A DNA stretch of 64,000 bases. Origin: Dermatophilus congolensis. GTDB lineage: Bacteria > Actinomycetota > Actinomycetes > Actinomycetales > Dermatophilaceae. The position numbers were made by a program, and so were the translations under genes. The stretch covers positions 1,550,001 to 1,614,000 of the forward strand of contig NZ_LT906453.1 of the NCBI RefSeq assembly GCF_900187045.1, read 5' to 3'. The stretch's first letter is position 1. Each line of letters begins with the position of its first letter. A model generated the notes under the pieces. It saw nothing but the letters and a program-made list of their open reading frames with translations. It made no database searches and was not told where the DNA came from. Below, in pieces: positions 44,222 to 53,765 of this stretch.

Positions 44222-45799
44222 TCACCAGGCAGATGCGATCAGGTAGGCGATGATGGTTTTCGCGACCATCCCGACCGCGAAGATTGTGCTGTACCCGGCT
44301 TCTACGCGCTCGTCAGCGACCCGGCTTTGCGCGTATGCCAGGAGTGCTGGTTGGCCGATGCTGCCGGCCATTAAACCGGCTGCTCGCCCAGTGGATAGGC
44401 CAAGCAGAATCGCCGCGGCCCACATGAGTAACGCGATTGTGTCTGCTATCACCGCGGCGAGCGCACCGACAGCGATACCGGTCAGGGAGAACGCTGTGCC
44501 GGCAAAGGCGGGGCCGCTAGCTAGGCCGACACAGGTCAGGAACATGGTTAGCCCTAGTTGCCGCAGGGTGAGGTTGGCGCTGTGGGGTAGTTCCCATACG
44601 AGGTTGCCGGTGCGGCGTACTCGCCCCAGCAGCATTCCCATGACTAGGGGGCCGCCTGCTGCGCCTAGAGACAGCGACGCTGATCCCAGTGGTATAGCGA
44701 TAGTGCCCAATCCGATCCCTAGGGCCATACCAATTCCCAACGAGAGTGGATCGATTTCAGAGATGCGGCGTTCGGAGTCGCCGAAGATGCCAGCGGCGTG
44801 GTCGAGTCGGCCTGCAGGTAATACAACGAGGACACGGTCGCCCAGGGCGAGGCTGAGGTCGTCGTGGGCCAGGATTTGGGTGTCGCCGCGGAACACGCGA
44901 GTGACGCGGCCACCAAATCGCCCTGGTAGGTCGATCTCGGCGAGGGTGCGGCCGGCGATTTCTGGGTTGGAGACGGTGACGCGGCGGTGATCGACATCTT
45001 GCCGGTTGTCAGTGAGTTCTATATCTGATTCGTGGCCGAGGAATTCGATGGCAGGTTCCAAGGTGGCTGGGGTGCCGATGAGGAGGATGCGGTCACCAGG
45101 CATGAGGGTTGCGCCATCGGAGATGACACATCCGGCGCCATCGCGGACGAAGTATGACCCTTGGATCAGCTGTGCCTTCCAGCCAGGGACGTCCTCCAGT
45201 GGGGTGTGGCGGGTCACTTCGACGCTGCGTGCGGTCAGGGTGCCGCTGGTGACTGGTTCGGGGTCGCGGCGCGATGGCAGGGGCACGGCAGTGACGATGA
45301 CGAGAGTGAGCATTGTGGCGATGACGCCCACGGGGTAGCTGAGCGCATTACCGACAGAAGGGATGGTGTTCCCGGCGGCCTGGGTTGCTGCGGCTAAGGC
45401 GGGGGAGGTGGTTGTGGCGCCGGCGTAGGCGCCAGCGACCATCGGTGCAGAAAGTCCCAGCAGGCGCCCGACCCCGATGCTGACGCCCACGGAAATTGCT
45501 AGAACGCCCGCACTGGCTAGCAGGGTCCAGGCTTGTCGTTTGAGGGTGGTGAAAAATGTGTACCCGACGGCTAGGCCTACCGTGTACACGAACAGGGCCA
45601 GCCCGAATGTTTGTAGCTGGTGCACGTTTTCGCTGAGTCGGGCATCCAATGCCCCTACCGCCAGCCCTACGAACAGGCCCCCGGCTGAGCCGAGGCGTAG
45701 TGGGCCGAACGGGATTGCGCCTACGAGGGTGCCGCACGCCACCACTCCGAAAACTGTCAGCAGCGGGTTGGCGGCAAGGAAATCCAGGACGGCATTCAC
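44222..45799 (-). CDS. aspartate:alanine exchanger-type (AAE/YidE) transporter with RCK_C domains
   Basis: The 525-residue protein has five to six N-terminal transmembrane segments (PLLTVFGVVACGTLVGAI, LALFVYTVGLAVGYTFF, AGAYAGATTTSPALAAAT). Two central RCK_C/TrkA-C domains span about 200-365, and a second group of five to six segments contains MFLTCVGLASGPAF and GSIGQPALLAYA. This duplicated layout around regulatory domains is that of the AspT/YidE/YbjL putative exchangers. I start at the GTG at 45799, which gives the normal N terminus; a longer frame to 45943 adds a non-family segment. The substrate is unknown. Confidence 0.82.
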   Translation of the reverse strand: MNAVLDFLAANPLLTVFGVVACGTLVGAIPFGPLRLGSAGGLFVGLAVGALDARLSENVHQLQTFGLALFVYTVGLAVGYTFFTTLKRQAWTLLASAGVLAISVGVSIGVGRLLGLSAPMVAGAYAGATTTSPALAAATQAAGNTIPSVGNALSYPVGVIATMLTLVIVTAVPLPSRRDPEPVTSGTLTARSVEVTRHTPLEDVPGWKAQLIQGSYFVRDGAGCVISDGATLMPGDRILLIGTPATLEPAIEFLGHESDIELTDNRQDVDHRRVTVSNPEIAGRTLAEIDLPGRFGGRVTRVFRGDTQILAHDDLSLALGDRVLVVLPAGRLDHAAGIFGDSERRISEIDPLSLGIGMALGIGLGTIAIPLGSASLSLGAAGGPLVMGMLLGRVRRTGNLVWELPHSANLTLRQLGLTMFLTCVGLASGPAFAGTAFSLTGIAVGALAAVIADTIALLMWAAAILLGLSTGRAAGLMAGSIGQPALLAYAQSRVADERVEAGYSTIFAVGMVAKTIIAYLIASAW

Positions 45800-45935
45800 C
45801 TCATAACGGTATGGCGAGGTAAACCAAGGACTGTCATTGCAGGTCTGGGCAGGGCGACGTACCACCTCGGACATGGCTAGAATTGCATGCATAGGCGCAG
45901 ACCCGGCCATCACCGGTGAGCCTTCGGAAGAACAG

Positions 45936-46157
45936 CCACGCATCCGGTGATGCGTGGCCTAGTAGAACCGAACGGGTGGGCCCGTCACAGCCCAGCAGAG
46001 AGGTTCCCGCCCCGGTGCATGTGCCCGGTGACGGTGAGCAAGCGAGGTGGTACCGCGGTTGACCGGTCGGAACCGGTGAGCCGTCCTCGTCGGGCGAGTC
46101 TTCGCCGTCCCACGCTCACCGCTAGGGAGGCAGAGGTCTGGACGCCCACCAACTCTC
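45936..46157 (+). ncRNA. T-box leader of ileS (tRNA-Ile sensing)
   Basis: The diagnostic T-box sequence AGGTGGTACCGCG is at 46045-46057, with the tRNA-acceptor-pairing TGGT at 46048-46051. The anti-sequestrator partner CCGTCCTCGTCGGG follows at about 46081-46094. A short hairpin (CCACGCATC at 45936-45944 against GATGCGTGG at 45949-45957) contains an ATC triplet that could be the isoleucine specifier in an ultrashort stem I, as in actinobacterial ileS leaders; that assignment is tentative. Uncharged tRNA-Ile binding would expose the ileS ribosome-binding site. The 136 bases between 45800 and 45936 hold the divergent promoters. Confidence 0.9.
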
Positions 46158-46176
46158 AACATCGAAGGCGACCAGC

Positions 46177-49100
46177 ATGATCTACCCCAAAGCACACACT
46201 TCCCACGCCGGTGAAGCACTCGGCGTTCCTTCCGCCCCGGATTTCCCCGCCCTTGAAGAACGCGTCCTGGCCTACTGGAAAGAAGACGACACCTTCCGGG
46301 CCTCTGTTCAAGCTCGCCCTGCCGGGGACGACGGCGAGAACGAGTTCGTTTTCTACGATGGGCCACCCTTTGCTAATGGTCTGCCCCACTACGGGCACCT
46401 GTTGACCGGATACGTCAAAGACGTCATCCCGCGTTACCAAACGATGCGCGGCAAGCACGTGGAGCGCCGCTTCGGATGGGACACACACGGCCTGCCTGCC
46501 GAACTTGAAGCCCAACGTCTCCTTGGGATTTCAACGAAAAAAGAAATCGAAGAGATGGGCATCGGTGCTTTCAACGCCGAATGCCGCAGCTCGGTGCTTC
46601 GATACACCGACGAGTGGCGTAACTACGTCACCCGCCAAGCCCGCTGGGTTGATTTCGATAACGACTACAAAACACTTAACCCCCAGTACATGGAATCGGT
46701 GATCTGGGCGTTTAAGTCTCTCTACGACAAAGGCCTGGTCTACAAGGGACACAAAGTCCTCCCGTACTGCTGGAACGACGAAACCCCTCTGTCTAACCAC
46801 GAGCTACGCATGGATGACGAGGTTTACCAGCAGCGGCAGGACCCTTCCGTTGCCGTCTGGGTTGCGCTACCCAACGGTGATCGCCTCGTCGCCTGGACCA
46901 CCACCCCGTGGACCCTGCCCACTAACTTGGCCATGGCCGTCGGTAATGACGTCGAATACGTTGCCGTGCGCGCCGCCGACGGTGAACGCTACATCGTCGC
47001 CCAGGCGCGTCTGGGGCACTATGCCAAAGAGTTCGTCGGCCCTGACGGTGACCCGAAAAACGTTGACGACTTGGTTGAAGAGACCTTCCTCGGGTCAACC
47101 CTGGTCGGTCAGCGATACACCCCGATCTTTGACTACTTCACTGACGTGGAGCGCTGGGGCACGCACAACGCCTTCCAGGTGATCCACTCTGACTTCGTCA
47201 CCACCGAGGACGGTACCGGTGTCGTGCACATGGCCAGCGCCTACGGTGAAGTTGACCAGGCAGACACAGCCGCTCATGGCATCCCCACCATCCTTTCAGT
47301 CGACGACCGAGCCGAATTCACCTCCGTCGTGCCTGACTTCCAGGGCCTGCAGGTATTCGAAGCAAACCGCCCCATCATCAACAAGCTCAAAGAAAACGGG
47401 CAGCTGGTGCGCGAAGAAAGCTACGTGCACTCCTACCCGCATTGCTGGCGATGCCGTAAGCCCCTCATCTACAAGGCCGTTGGTAGCTGGTTCGTTGAGG
47501 TAACGAAAATCCGCGACCGCATGGTCGAAACCAACGAAGACATCACCTGGGTACCTGAACACGTCAAACACGGCCAGTTCGGTAAATGGCTTGAAGGCGC
47601 ACGCGACTGGTCCATCTCACGTAACCGCTACTGGGGCAGCCCAATCCCGGTATGGGTCAGTGATGACCCCGAATATCCACGCACCGATGTCTACGGCAGC
47701 CTCGAAGAGATCGAAAAAGACTTCGGCTGTCTACCTCGCAACGCTGACGGTGAAGTCGACCTACACCGCCCCTTCATCGACGAACTCACCCGCCCCAACC
47801 CGGATGACCCCACCGGGCAGGCCACCATGCGCCGCGTATCGGAAGTTCTTGACTGCTGGTTCGACTCCGGCTCCATGCCCTACGCCCAGGTGCACTACCC
47901 ATTCGAAAACGCCGACTGGTTCGAAAACCACTACCCGGGGGACTTCATCGTCGAATACATCGGGCAAACCCGCGGCTGGTTCTACACCATGCACATCCTG
48001 GCCACCGCCCTGTTTGACCGTCCCGCCTTCACCAGCGTGCTCAGCCACGGCATCGTTTTGGGTAACGACGGCCAAAAGATGAGCAAGTCGCTGCGAAACT
48101 ACCCCGATGTCAACGAAGTGTTCGCTCGTGACGGCGCCGACGCGATGCGCTGGTTCCTCATGTCCAGCCCAATCCTGCGCGGGGGAAACCTCATCGTCAC
48201 CGAACAAGGCATCCGCGAAGGTGTCCGCGCCGGGCTGCTGCCACTATGGAACGTCTGGTACTTCTTCAGCCTGTACGCCAACGCCGTCACCCGCGATGAC
48301 GGCACCCAAGGCTATGAAGCTACCTGGCGCACCGACTCCACCGACGTACTCGACAAGTACCTGCTCGCTAAACTGCACGACCTCGTCACTGACGTCACCG
48401 CAGCACTAGAGGTTTACGACATCGCTGCCGCCTGCGAGTCCGTCCGCGTGTTCTGTGACGTGCTGACTAACTGGTACGTCCGCCGCAGCCGGGACCGTTT
48501 CTGGGACACCAGCGGAGCCGACGCCACCGTGGCTCGCGACGCCTTCGACACCCTGTACACCACGCTCGAAGTGCTCACACGCCTGACCGCTCCGCTGCTA
48601 CCAATGGCAAGCGAAGAGATCTGGCGTGGCCTGACCGGTGAACGCTCCGTGCACCTGGCAGATTGGCCCAACAGCGACGACCTGCCCGCCAACCCAGCTC
48701 TCGTGGAAGCTATGGATCGCGCCCGTGAGGTCTGCTCTACCACCTCTAGCCTGCGCAAATCCAAAGGACTGCGTAACCGGCTCCCACTAGCCGAACTCAC
48801 CGTCGTTACCGAGGACCCCGCAGCCCTAGAGCAATTCACCGCACTCATCAGCGACGAAGTTAACGTCAAGAAGGTCACCTTGCTGGCCACAGACCAGGCT
48901 TCGGCAGCCGACTTCGGAATCACCCAGCGGCTTACCGTGAATGCCCGCGCTGCCGGTCCCCGTTTGGGTAAACAGGTACAAGTCGTGATCAAGGGCTCCA
49001 AGACCGGAGACTGGACAGTCGAAGACAACACAGTGGTCTGCGCAGGTATCGCACTCGAAGAATCCGAATACACTCTCGAGACCGTTGTTGCGCAGACCGA

Positions 49101-49449
49101 AGGCAGCGCCAGCGCCTCAGCGATGCTTTCCAGCGGTGGATTCGTTGTGCTCGACACCACCATCACCGCAGAACTGGCCGCCGAAGGTGTCGCTCGTGAC
49201 ATCATTCGCGTAGTCCAGCAGGCACGTAAAGACGCTGGGTTTGACGTCACTGACCGCATCAGCCTCACCATCACCGGTGAAGGCGACGTGTGGGAAGCAG
49301 TCAAGAGCTTCGGTGATCTCATCACCTCAGAGACACTGGCAACCCAGTTCGGCTCTGCGCCCACGCTCGAAGCGCTTCCCGAAGAAGGCTCCGTCACCAC
49401 CACAGTGGGCGACGGGCAACCAATCCGCCTTCTTCTCAAAAAACTGTAA
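46177..49449 (+). CDS. ileS: isoleucyl-tRNA synthetase, long eukaryote-like (type 2) form
   Basis: The 1090-residue class I synthetase charges tRNA-Ile. HIGH appears as HYGH (about 71-74) and KMSKS as [10 protein letters not shown] (about 634). The editing domain lies at about 185-400 with [14 protein letters not shown]. The block [17 protein letters not shown] precedes the second half of the catalytic core, and the long C-terminal region (about 860-1090) lacks the zinc finger of E. coli-type IleRS. Length and these blocks are those of the eukaryote-like class found in mycobacteria, which is known to be less sensitive to mupirocin. Expression is under the T-box upstream. Confidence 0.95.
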   Translation: MIYPKAHTSHAGEALGVPSAPDFPALEERVLAYWKEDDTFRASVQARPAGDDGENEFVFYDGPPFANGLPHYGHLLTGYVKDVIPRYQTMRGKHVERRFGWDTHGLPAELEAQRLLGISTKKEIEEMGIGAFNAECRSSVLRYTDEWRNYVTRQARWVDFDNDYKTLNPQYMESVIWAFKSLYDKGLVYKGHKVLPYCWNDETPLSNHELRMDDEVYQQRQDPSVAVWVALPNGDRLVAWTTTPWTLPTNLAMAVGNDVEYVAVRAADGERYIVAQARLGHYAKEFVGPDGDPKNVDDLVEETFLGSTLVGQRYTPIFDYFTDVERWGTHNAFQVIHSDFVTTEDGTGVVHMASAYGEVDQADTAAHGIPTILSVDDRAEFTSVVPDFQGLQVFEANRPIINKLKENGQLVREESYVHSYPHCWRCRKPLIYKAVGSWFVEVTKIRDRMVETNEDITWVPEHVKHGQFGKWLEGARDWSISRNRYWGSPIPVWVSDDPEYPRTDVYGSLEEIEKDFGCLPRNADGEVDLHRPFIDELTRPNPDDPTGQATMRRVSEVLDCWFDSGSMPYAQVHYPFENADWFENHYPGDFIVEYIGQTRGWFYTMHILATALFDRPAFTSVLSHGIVLGNDGQKMSKSLRNYPDVNEVFARDGADAMRWFLMSSPILRGGNLIVTEQGIREGVRAGLLPLWNVWYFFSLYANAVTRDDGTQGYEATWRTDSTDVLDKYLLAKLHDLVTDVTAALEVYDIAAACESVRVFCDVLTNWYVRRSRDRFWDTSGADATVARDAFDTLYTTLEVLTRLTAPLLPMASEEIWRGLTGERSVHLADWPNSDDLPANPALVEAMDRAREVCSTTSSLRKSKGLRNRLPLAELTVVTEDPAALEQFTALISDEVNVKKVTLLATDQASAADFGITQRLTVNARAAGPRLGKQVQVVIKGSKTGDWTVEDNTVVCAGIALEESEYTLETVVAQTEGSASASAMLSSGGFVVLDTTITAELAAEGVARDIIRVVQQARKDAGFDVTDRISLTITGEGDVWEAVKSFGDLITSETLATQFGSAPTLEALPEEGSVTTTVGDGQPIRLLLKKL

Positions 49450-49469
49450 AAACGGGTAGCCACGAACTG

Positions 49470-49505
49470 GCAGCGCGGTGGAGCTCATGAGCTCCACCGC
49501 GCTGC
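49470..49505 (+). terminator. terminator after ileS
   Basis: A perfect 36-bp palindrome (GCAGCGCGGTGGAGCTCA and its exact complement) lies 20 bp after the ileS stop and before folC. Confidence 0.8.
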
Positions 49506-49548
49506 GGCCCGCCTAACAACCATCACCTGAACACCGAGAAAGGGCACC

Positions 49549-51120
49549 GTGACCCGACGCAGCGACGACATCGAACCCAGCAATGACCCCACCAAAGCCT
49601 CCGACGCTGGCACCCCACTAGACCCCGCCTACCTCGATGACTTCGGTGATGAAACCAGCAGCGAAGCCCTCGAACTAGGCGCACTCACAAAAACCATCAC
49701 ACCCAGCGAAGCTCCCACATCTAACGCAATGGGAGAGCGCACCGGATCTCGTGCCCGCCGCCCGGCACCAGAAGACCCCGCTGTCAAAGAACGAGCGCGT
49801 GAAGTCGATAAAAACATCATCGCGCGCAACCCCGAGCACATCATCGAGCCAACTCTGGATCGAATCCGCCACGTCATGAACCTGCTCGGTGACCCCCAAC
49901 AGGCGATGCCGACCATTCACATCACCGGCACGAACGGCAAAACCACCACAGCACGCATGATCGAACGGTTGCTGCGTGAACTAGGGCTACGCACCGGCCG
50001 TTTCACCTCACCACACCTACACGACATCCGCGAACGCATCGTTCTCTCCGGCGAACCCATCAGCACCCAACGGTTCCTCGACGCCTACGAAGACATCGTG
50101 CCGTTTGTTGAAATGGCTGACGCGGCAAGCCAAGAACAAGGCGGTCCACGCCTGTCGTTCTTCGAGGTGCTCGTAGCGATGGCCTACGCCGCATTCGCTG
50201 ACGCCCCCGTCGAGGCAGGTGTCATCGAGGTCGGCATGGGCGGCACCTGGGACGCGACCAACGTTATTAACGCCACCGTCGCTGTTTTCGGCCCGATCTC
50301 GATGGATCACGAACGCTACCTCGGCAGCGACATCGTCGAAATTGCACGCGAGAAAGCCGGCATTATCAAAGCTGGCTCCATCGTCATCTCGGCTGAACAA
50401 GACCCAGCGGTCAAAGAAATACTGACCGAAGCCGCTAACGCCGTAGACGCTCCCATCATCTTCATGGAAGAAAACATCGGCGTTGTTGCCCGCGAAGTTG
50501 CTGTCGGTGGGCAAATGGTCACCTTGCGGGGACTGGCTGGGATCTACCCAGATATCTTCATCCCCCTGTTCGGAATGCACCAGGCGCACAACGCAGCCAT
50601 CGCCCTAGCAGCAGTAGAAGCTTTCATCGGTGGTGGTCAGGAACAACTAGCACTTGAAGTTGTGCAAGCAGCATTCGCTGACGTCACCTCCCCAGGCAGG
50701 GCAGAACTGGTACGTCGTTCACCAGCAGTCCTGGTAGACGGAGCCCACAACCCAGCAGCCGTAGCATCACTGGTCGCCACGCTGGAGGACTCCTTCATGT
50801 TCACCCACACGGTTGGCCTGCTCGCGGTACTGGCAGACAAAGACGCTGAAGCCATGCTTGAACAGCTCCAGCCCATCTTCGATGAGATCGTCATCTCCCA
50901 AACCACCTCACCACGCCGCCGCAGCGCCGAAGAGCTCGGTGCGCTCGCAGTGGAGATCTTCGGTGAGAACAGAGTGCGTATCGAGCCGCACCTGCCAACT
51001 GCTCTCGACACGGCAGTTGAGTTGGCTGATGCTGCTGGCATGGGTGCTGGAGTTGTTGCGACCGGTTCGGTATTCACCGCTGGTGAAGTTCGTTTGCTGC
51101 TTGGGGCCACAGATGCCTGA
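49549..51120 (+). CDS. folC: dihydrofolate/folylpolyglutamate synthase
   Basis: The 523-residue Mur-ligase-fold enzyme adds glutamates to folates (and Glu to dihydropteroate). The P-loop is HITGTNGKTTTARMIERLL (about 124-142), followed by TSPHLHDIRERI, GMGGTWDATN and SMDHERYLGS in the ATPase domain. The C-terminal domain has VDGAHNPAAVASL and DKDAEAML. The first 80 residues form an acidic, probably disordered extension before ARNPEHIIEPTLDRI. A GTG start follows GAGAAAGGGCACC. It overlaps the downstream DUF4233 gene by 8 bp, the usual actinobacterial pairing. Confidence 0.95.
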   Translation: MTRRSDDIEPSNDPTKASDAGTPLDPAYLDDFGDETSSEALELGALTKTITPSEAPTSNAMGERTGSRARRPAPEDPAVKERAREVDKNIIARNPEHIIEPTLDRIRHVMNLLGDPQQAMPTIHITGTNGKTTTARMIERLLRELGLRTGRFTSPHLHDIRERIVLSGEPISTQRFLDAYEDIVPFVEMADAASQEQGGPRLSFFEVLVAMAYAAFADAPVEAGVIEVGMGGTWDATNVINATVAVFGPISMDHERYLGSDIVEIAREKAGIIKAGSIVISAEQDPAVKEILTEAANAVDAPIIFMEENIGVVAREVAVGGQMVTLRGLAGIYPDIFIPLFGMHQAHNAAIALAAVEAFIGGGQEQLALEVVQAAFADVTSPGRAELVRRSPAVLVDGAHNPAAVASLVATLEDSFMFTHTVGLLAVLADKDAEAMLEQLQPIFDEIVISQTTSPRRRSAEELGALAVEIFGENRVRIEPHLPTALDTAVELADAAGMGAGVVATGSVFTAGEVRLLLGATDA

Positions 51121-51526
51121 GAACGACACTCAGTCGGCAGATATGCCACAGCCGTCGCGTCGAGTGACGCGACGGCTGTGCAGCATGGTGCTGTGGTCTC
51201 AGATGCTCGTGATGGGATTCGCGGCAGTGGTGGGCCGAGCCCTCACCGTCGCCTCGATGCCTCAGAACGCTGATGTGGTTCTCTGGATTGGTCTAGCAAT
51301 CAGCGCAGCGTGCGTAGTTGCTGCGATTGCTGTGCGATTCCGCCGAGGTGAACTAGTCGGTTGGGCGGTTCAGGTAGCCACGTTCGCTTATGCCTTTGTG
51401 GTGCCCATGATGGTTCTTGTCGGGGCGATATTCACAGGGCTGTGGCTGGTAGCCGTCCGCAAGGGCGCCCAGATGGACGCCCTCACAGACGAATGGATCA
51501 AAAACAACGCCTCACTGCAGGCGTAG
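51113..51526 (+). CDS. DUF4233 small membrane protein
   Basis: The 137-residue protein begins inside the end of folC. It has three to four transmembrane segments (SQMLVMGFAAVVGRALTVA, VVLWIGLAISAACVVAAIAV, WAVQVATFAYAFVVPMMVLVG) and a short polar tail with DEWIKNN. DUF4233 proteins are found directly after folC across Actinobacteria; their function is not established. In many members the chain starts with ARRRLCAAVLVLE-like sequence, matching TRRLCSMVLWSQM here. Confidence 0.85.
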   Translation: MPENDTQSADMPQPSRRVTRRLCSMVLWSQMLVMGFAAVVGRALTVASMPQNADVVLWIGLAISAACVVAAIAVRFRRGELVGWAVQVATFAYAFVVPMMVLVGAIFTGLWLVAVRKGAQMDALTDEWIKNNASLQA

Positions 51527-51531
51527 CCAGT

Positions 51532-51572
51532 TCACGCGCCTCAGAGATCCTCTATCTGCACGAGGCGCGTGA
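51532..51572. terminator. inverted repeat at convergent gene ends
   Basis: An 11-bp perfect stem (TCACGCGCCTC against GAGGCGCGTGA) with a 19-base loop lies 6 bp after the DUF4233 stop and runs into the last codons of the convergent roadblock gene. It may end transcription from both sides. Confidence 0.55.
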
Positions 51573-52035
51573 GCTCGCGTGCACTGATCTTTGCCTCCAT
51601 GAGGAACTCACCCAGCGTGATCTCCTGCGCCCACATGCTCATGAGCAGGTACCCCAGCTGATCATGCTGGATGGGGTAGATCATGTACTGGCTGTCCCCG
51701 CTCTTGAGCGTTACTTGCTCCAGCGGGCTTGCTTCTTTGTCATCACTGGTGATGGCATCGATAGCGCCGTTACTCACGGAAAACATGGTGCTCGTCATCG
51801 CTGCGAGACGACCAACTTGGTAAGACTCCAGTCCGAGCGCGCACAGGTTGTATCCATCGGCCGTGCAAAGCATTGCGCCTTCCAAAGTGGGGAGCCGCTC
51901 TGCCAAGCTTTCGAGAATCGGCAGTGTTGCGGTGCCGATTTCTTCAAGCTTGGACACCGTTTCGGTGTCGGTCTCCATATCCCATTCGGAGGTCTCGGCC
52001 GCGGGTACGTTACCCGTGTGCATCAGGCTGGTCAT
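51541..52035 (-). CDS. roadblock/LC7-domain protein (MglB-like), second in operon
   Basis: The 164-residue protein has an N-terminal acidic region of about 30 residues. A roadblock/LC7 fold follows: LPTLEGAMLCTADGYNLCALG at about 48-68, then AAMTSTMFSVSNGAIDAI and EQVTLKSGDSQYMIYPIQHDQLGYLLMSMW. Roadblock proteins such as MglB and CvnB act as partners or GTPase activators of small Ras-like GTPases. It overlaps the GTPase gene by 4 bp, so the two are almost certainly partners. It is unusual in having a C-terminal helical tail of about 35 residues (EFLMEAKISARELTRLV). Confidence 0.82.
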   Translation of the reverse strand: MTSLMHTGNVPAAETSEWDMETDTETVSKLEEIGTATLPILESLAERLPTLEGAMLCTADGYNLCALGLESYQVGRLAAMTSTMFSVSNGAIDAITSDDKEASPLEQVTLKSGDSQYMIYPIQHDQLGYLLMSMWAQEITLGEFLMEAKISARELTRLVQIEDL

Positions 52036-52607
52036 GATCGAGCTTTCTTCTTCTTAGTCGAGGCCAGCGCGGTTTCGACCACACGGATCACCGAGTCGCG
52101 ATCACGTGGATCTCCCGCAAGAAGGCGGATATCGGGACTGAATGAATCAAGCACAGGTCGGTAGTCTTCCAGCGCCGGGTGGTTCTCTCCCTCATCTAGG
52201 CGTGTGACAGCCACGGTGAGGCGAGACCAGGTCTGCTCGTTACCGAGAACCTTGATCCATTCTGCTGTTTCCTCGAGAGCGTATTCGTTTTGGCCGTACA
52301 TCCACAGAACGACGGCTGAAGCTCGTCCGCGAGCGTGGTCACGGGTGGACTGAAAACGTGCTTGCCCGGGAGTACCAACGACAGCAACGGCGCCATAGTT
52401 ACTGCCCCACTCGCCGTAATCGAGGCCGACTGTAGTCATCCGGCGAGCTGCGCGGCCGCCGGGGCGGGCCATCGTGCTCATTACTTCGGTGTTGACAACG
52501 GGGATATCACTGAGGGAACGCACGGCGGTGGATTTGCCAACTCCATAGGGGCCGACGAATGTCACCTCACGGCGAGTGGTGTGTCCGATGACGGCTTTCT
52601 TCACCAC
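52032..52607 (-). CDS. small Ras/MglA-like GTPase
   Basis: The 191-residue GTPase starts at GTG (AAGGAG 6 bases upstream). Walker A is GPYGVGKST (residues 19-27). The switch I region has MTTVGLDYGEW (57-67), the G3 region is VVGTPGQARF (77-86, where classic Ras has DxxG), and the G4-like motif is TRLD (135-138, not NKxD). The tail is basic (STKKKKARS), which might bind membranes. It resembles the CvnD/MglA-type GTPases that set polarity in Myxococcus or act with conservon kinases in Streptomyces. Roadblock partner genes lie on both sides. Confidence 0.85.
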   Translation of the reverse strand: MVKKAVIGHTTRREVTFVGPYGVGKSTAVRSLSDIPVVNTEVMSTMARPGGRAARRMTTVGLDYGEWGSNYGAVAVVGTPGQARFQSTRDHARGRASAVVLWMYGQNEYALEETAEWIKVLGNEQTWSRLTVAVTRLDEGENHPALEDYRPVLDSFSPDIRLLAGDPRDRDSVIRVVETALASTKKKKARS

Positions 52608-52648
52608 AAGGGTCTCCTTGGTGGAAGGTGTGCGGGGGGAGTTCGCCG

Positions 52649-53224
52649 CTACTTTTCGCGACGAAGCTTGACGAGTTCCGCATCGAGCTCAAGGATTCGC
52701 GAGTCCCGCTCAGCAATCGCATTTTTCAAGCTGCCGATACGTTGTTCGCCAACCTGCAATTTGCGCTCCTGGGTACGTGACTTCTTTTTGATTTCCTCAA
52801 GAGACGTAGTCAGCTGCTTAATGCGAGCCTGATCTGCCTCGATGATCTCGTCGAGGGAACGCAACGCTGCTGCTTCCAGACGGCCGTACTCGACGGCGTC
52901 CTTACTGGAGCGGGCGTTGAGTTCCTCAGTGAGAGCTTCGATTCGTGCATTCGCCGCAGCGAGTGCAATAGCGGTGTCTTCGTCGTGCCGGTCGGGGATT
53001 ACCGGCTCGATAACCTTCTCCTCGGAAGGCTCGGCTCCTGGGGGGGCAGTCGAGGCTTCCGAAGCGAGGTCGACACCGTCGAGGCTCTCATCGGTTGCGG
53101 GGGAGGGGTTAACCCGGCCGAGAGCTCTTGAACGCTCCGCCCAAAACCCAACAAAGAGTCCAATTAGAGCTGCTGGAAACATCCAGCCCAGGGATTGCAG
53201 GAACACGATCACCCAGTCGCTCAT
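52649..53224 (-). CDS. membrane-anchored coiled-coil protein in GTPase operon
   Basis: The 191-residue protein has one N-terminal transmembrane helix (VIVFLQSLGWMFPAALIGLFV, about 5-25). A Pro/Glu-rich linker spans 26-80 and a long heptad-rich coiled coil covers 85-191 (ANARIEALTEELNARS, EIIEADQARIKQLTTSLEEIKKKS, RDSRILELDAELVKLRREK). There is no enzymatic motif. It probably anchors a cytoplasmic rod-like oligomer at the membrane. Its position between two roadblock proteins and a GTPase suggests that it localises or receives output from them. AAGGAG lies 6 bases before the ATG. Confidence 0.8.
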   Translation of the reverse strand: MSDWVIVFLQSLGWMFPAALIGLFVGFWAERSRALGRVNPSPATDESLDGVDLASEASTAPPGAEPSEEKVIEPVIPDRHDEDTAIALAAANARIEALTEELNARSSKDAVEYGRLEAAALRSLDEIIEADQARIKQLTTSLEEIKKKSRTQERKLQVGEQRIGSLKNAIAERDSRILELDAELVKLRREK

Positions 53225-53399
53225 TGGGGTCTCCTTGAATGCTCACGGACGTGCCGCTCGGCCGGTGGGGCGAGTCGCCCGTTTACGGGCATTCTTCGAG
53301 TGTGTCAAAGGTACCCACACTGAAGCACATCGAGATATCCAGGTAGGGCCGTGCTCCGCCGACGCGAGCCCTCGACTGAACATCACGAAAGGTCGCTGA

Positions 53400-53765
53400 T
53401 CAGTCGAGTAGAGCACCGATCTTAGCGCTGGCTGCACGAGCTTCGATACGCATGAGACCAAGGTTGCTGTCTGAAGGGCCAGCAAGGGCCAGCACGGCGT
53501 TCTCGCCGGCGGGGTAAACGATGATGTACCCGTTGCGGCCGCGGATAACACCCTCAGCGAGCTCACCAAGAGTGGAGCGCTCCGAAATACGCTCACCAAG
53601 ACCCAGGGCGGTGGCGGCCATGGCAGCCATGCGCTCAGCCTCGTTCTCGGGAAGGTCGTGGGCGATGGCAAGGCCGTCGACCGAAGCGACCATGACGCTC
53701 TGCAGTTCGGGGATCGAAGCCCGGACATTGGCGATGATCAGGGAGAGTTCTTCTTGACGGCTCAC
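53400..53765 (-). CDS. roadblock/LC7-domain protein (MglB/CvnB-like), first in operon
   Basis: The 121-residue protein is a bare roadblock domain: LIIANVRASIPELQSVMVASVDGLAIAH at the start, then ERMAAMAATALGLGERISE, GNGYIIVYPAGENAVLALAG and LGLMRIEARAASAKI, very like Streptomyces CvnB. I use the GTG at 53765 with AGGAG 5 bases upstream; the longer frame to 53999 does not resemble the family. A 175-bp gap separates it from the coiled-coil gene, enough for a second promoter. It is a candidate GAP or partner for the GTPase downstream. Confidence 0.85.
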   Translation of the reverse strand: MSRQEELSLIIANVRASIPELQSVMVASVDGLAIAHDLPENEAERMAAMAATALGLGERISERSTLGELAEGVIRGRNGYIIVYPAGENAVLALAGPSDSNLGLMRIEARAASAKIGALLD

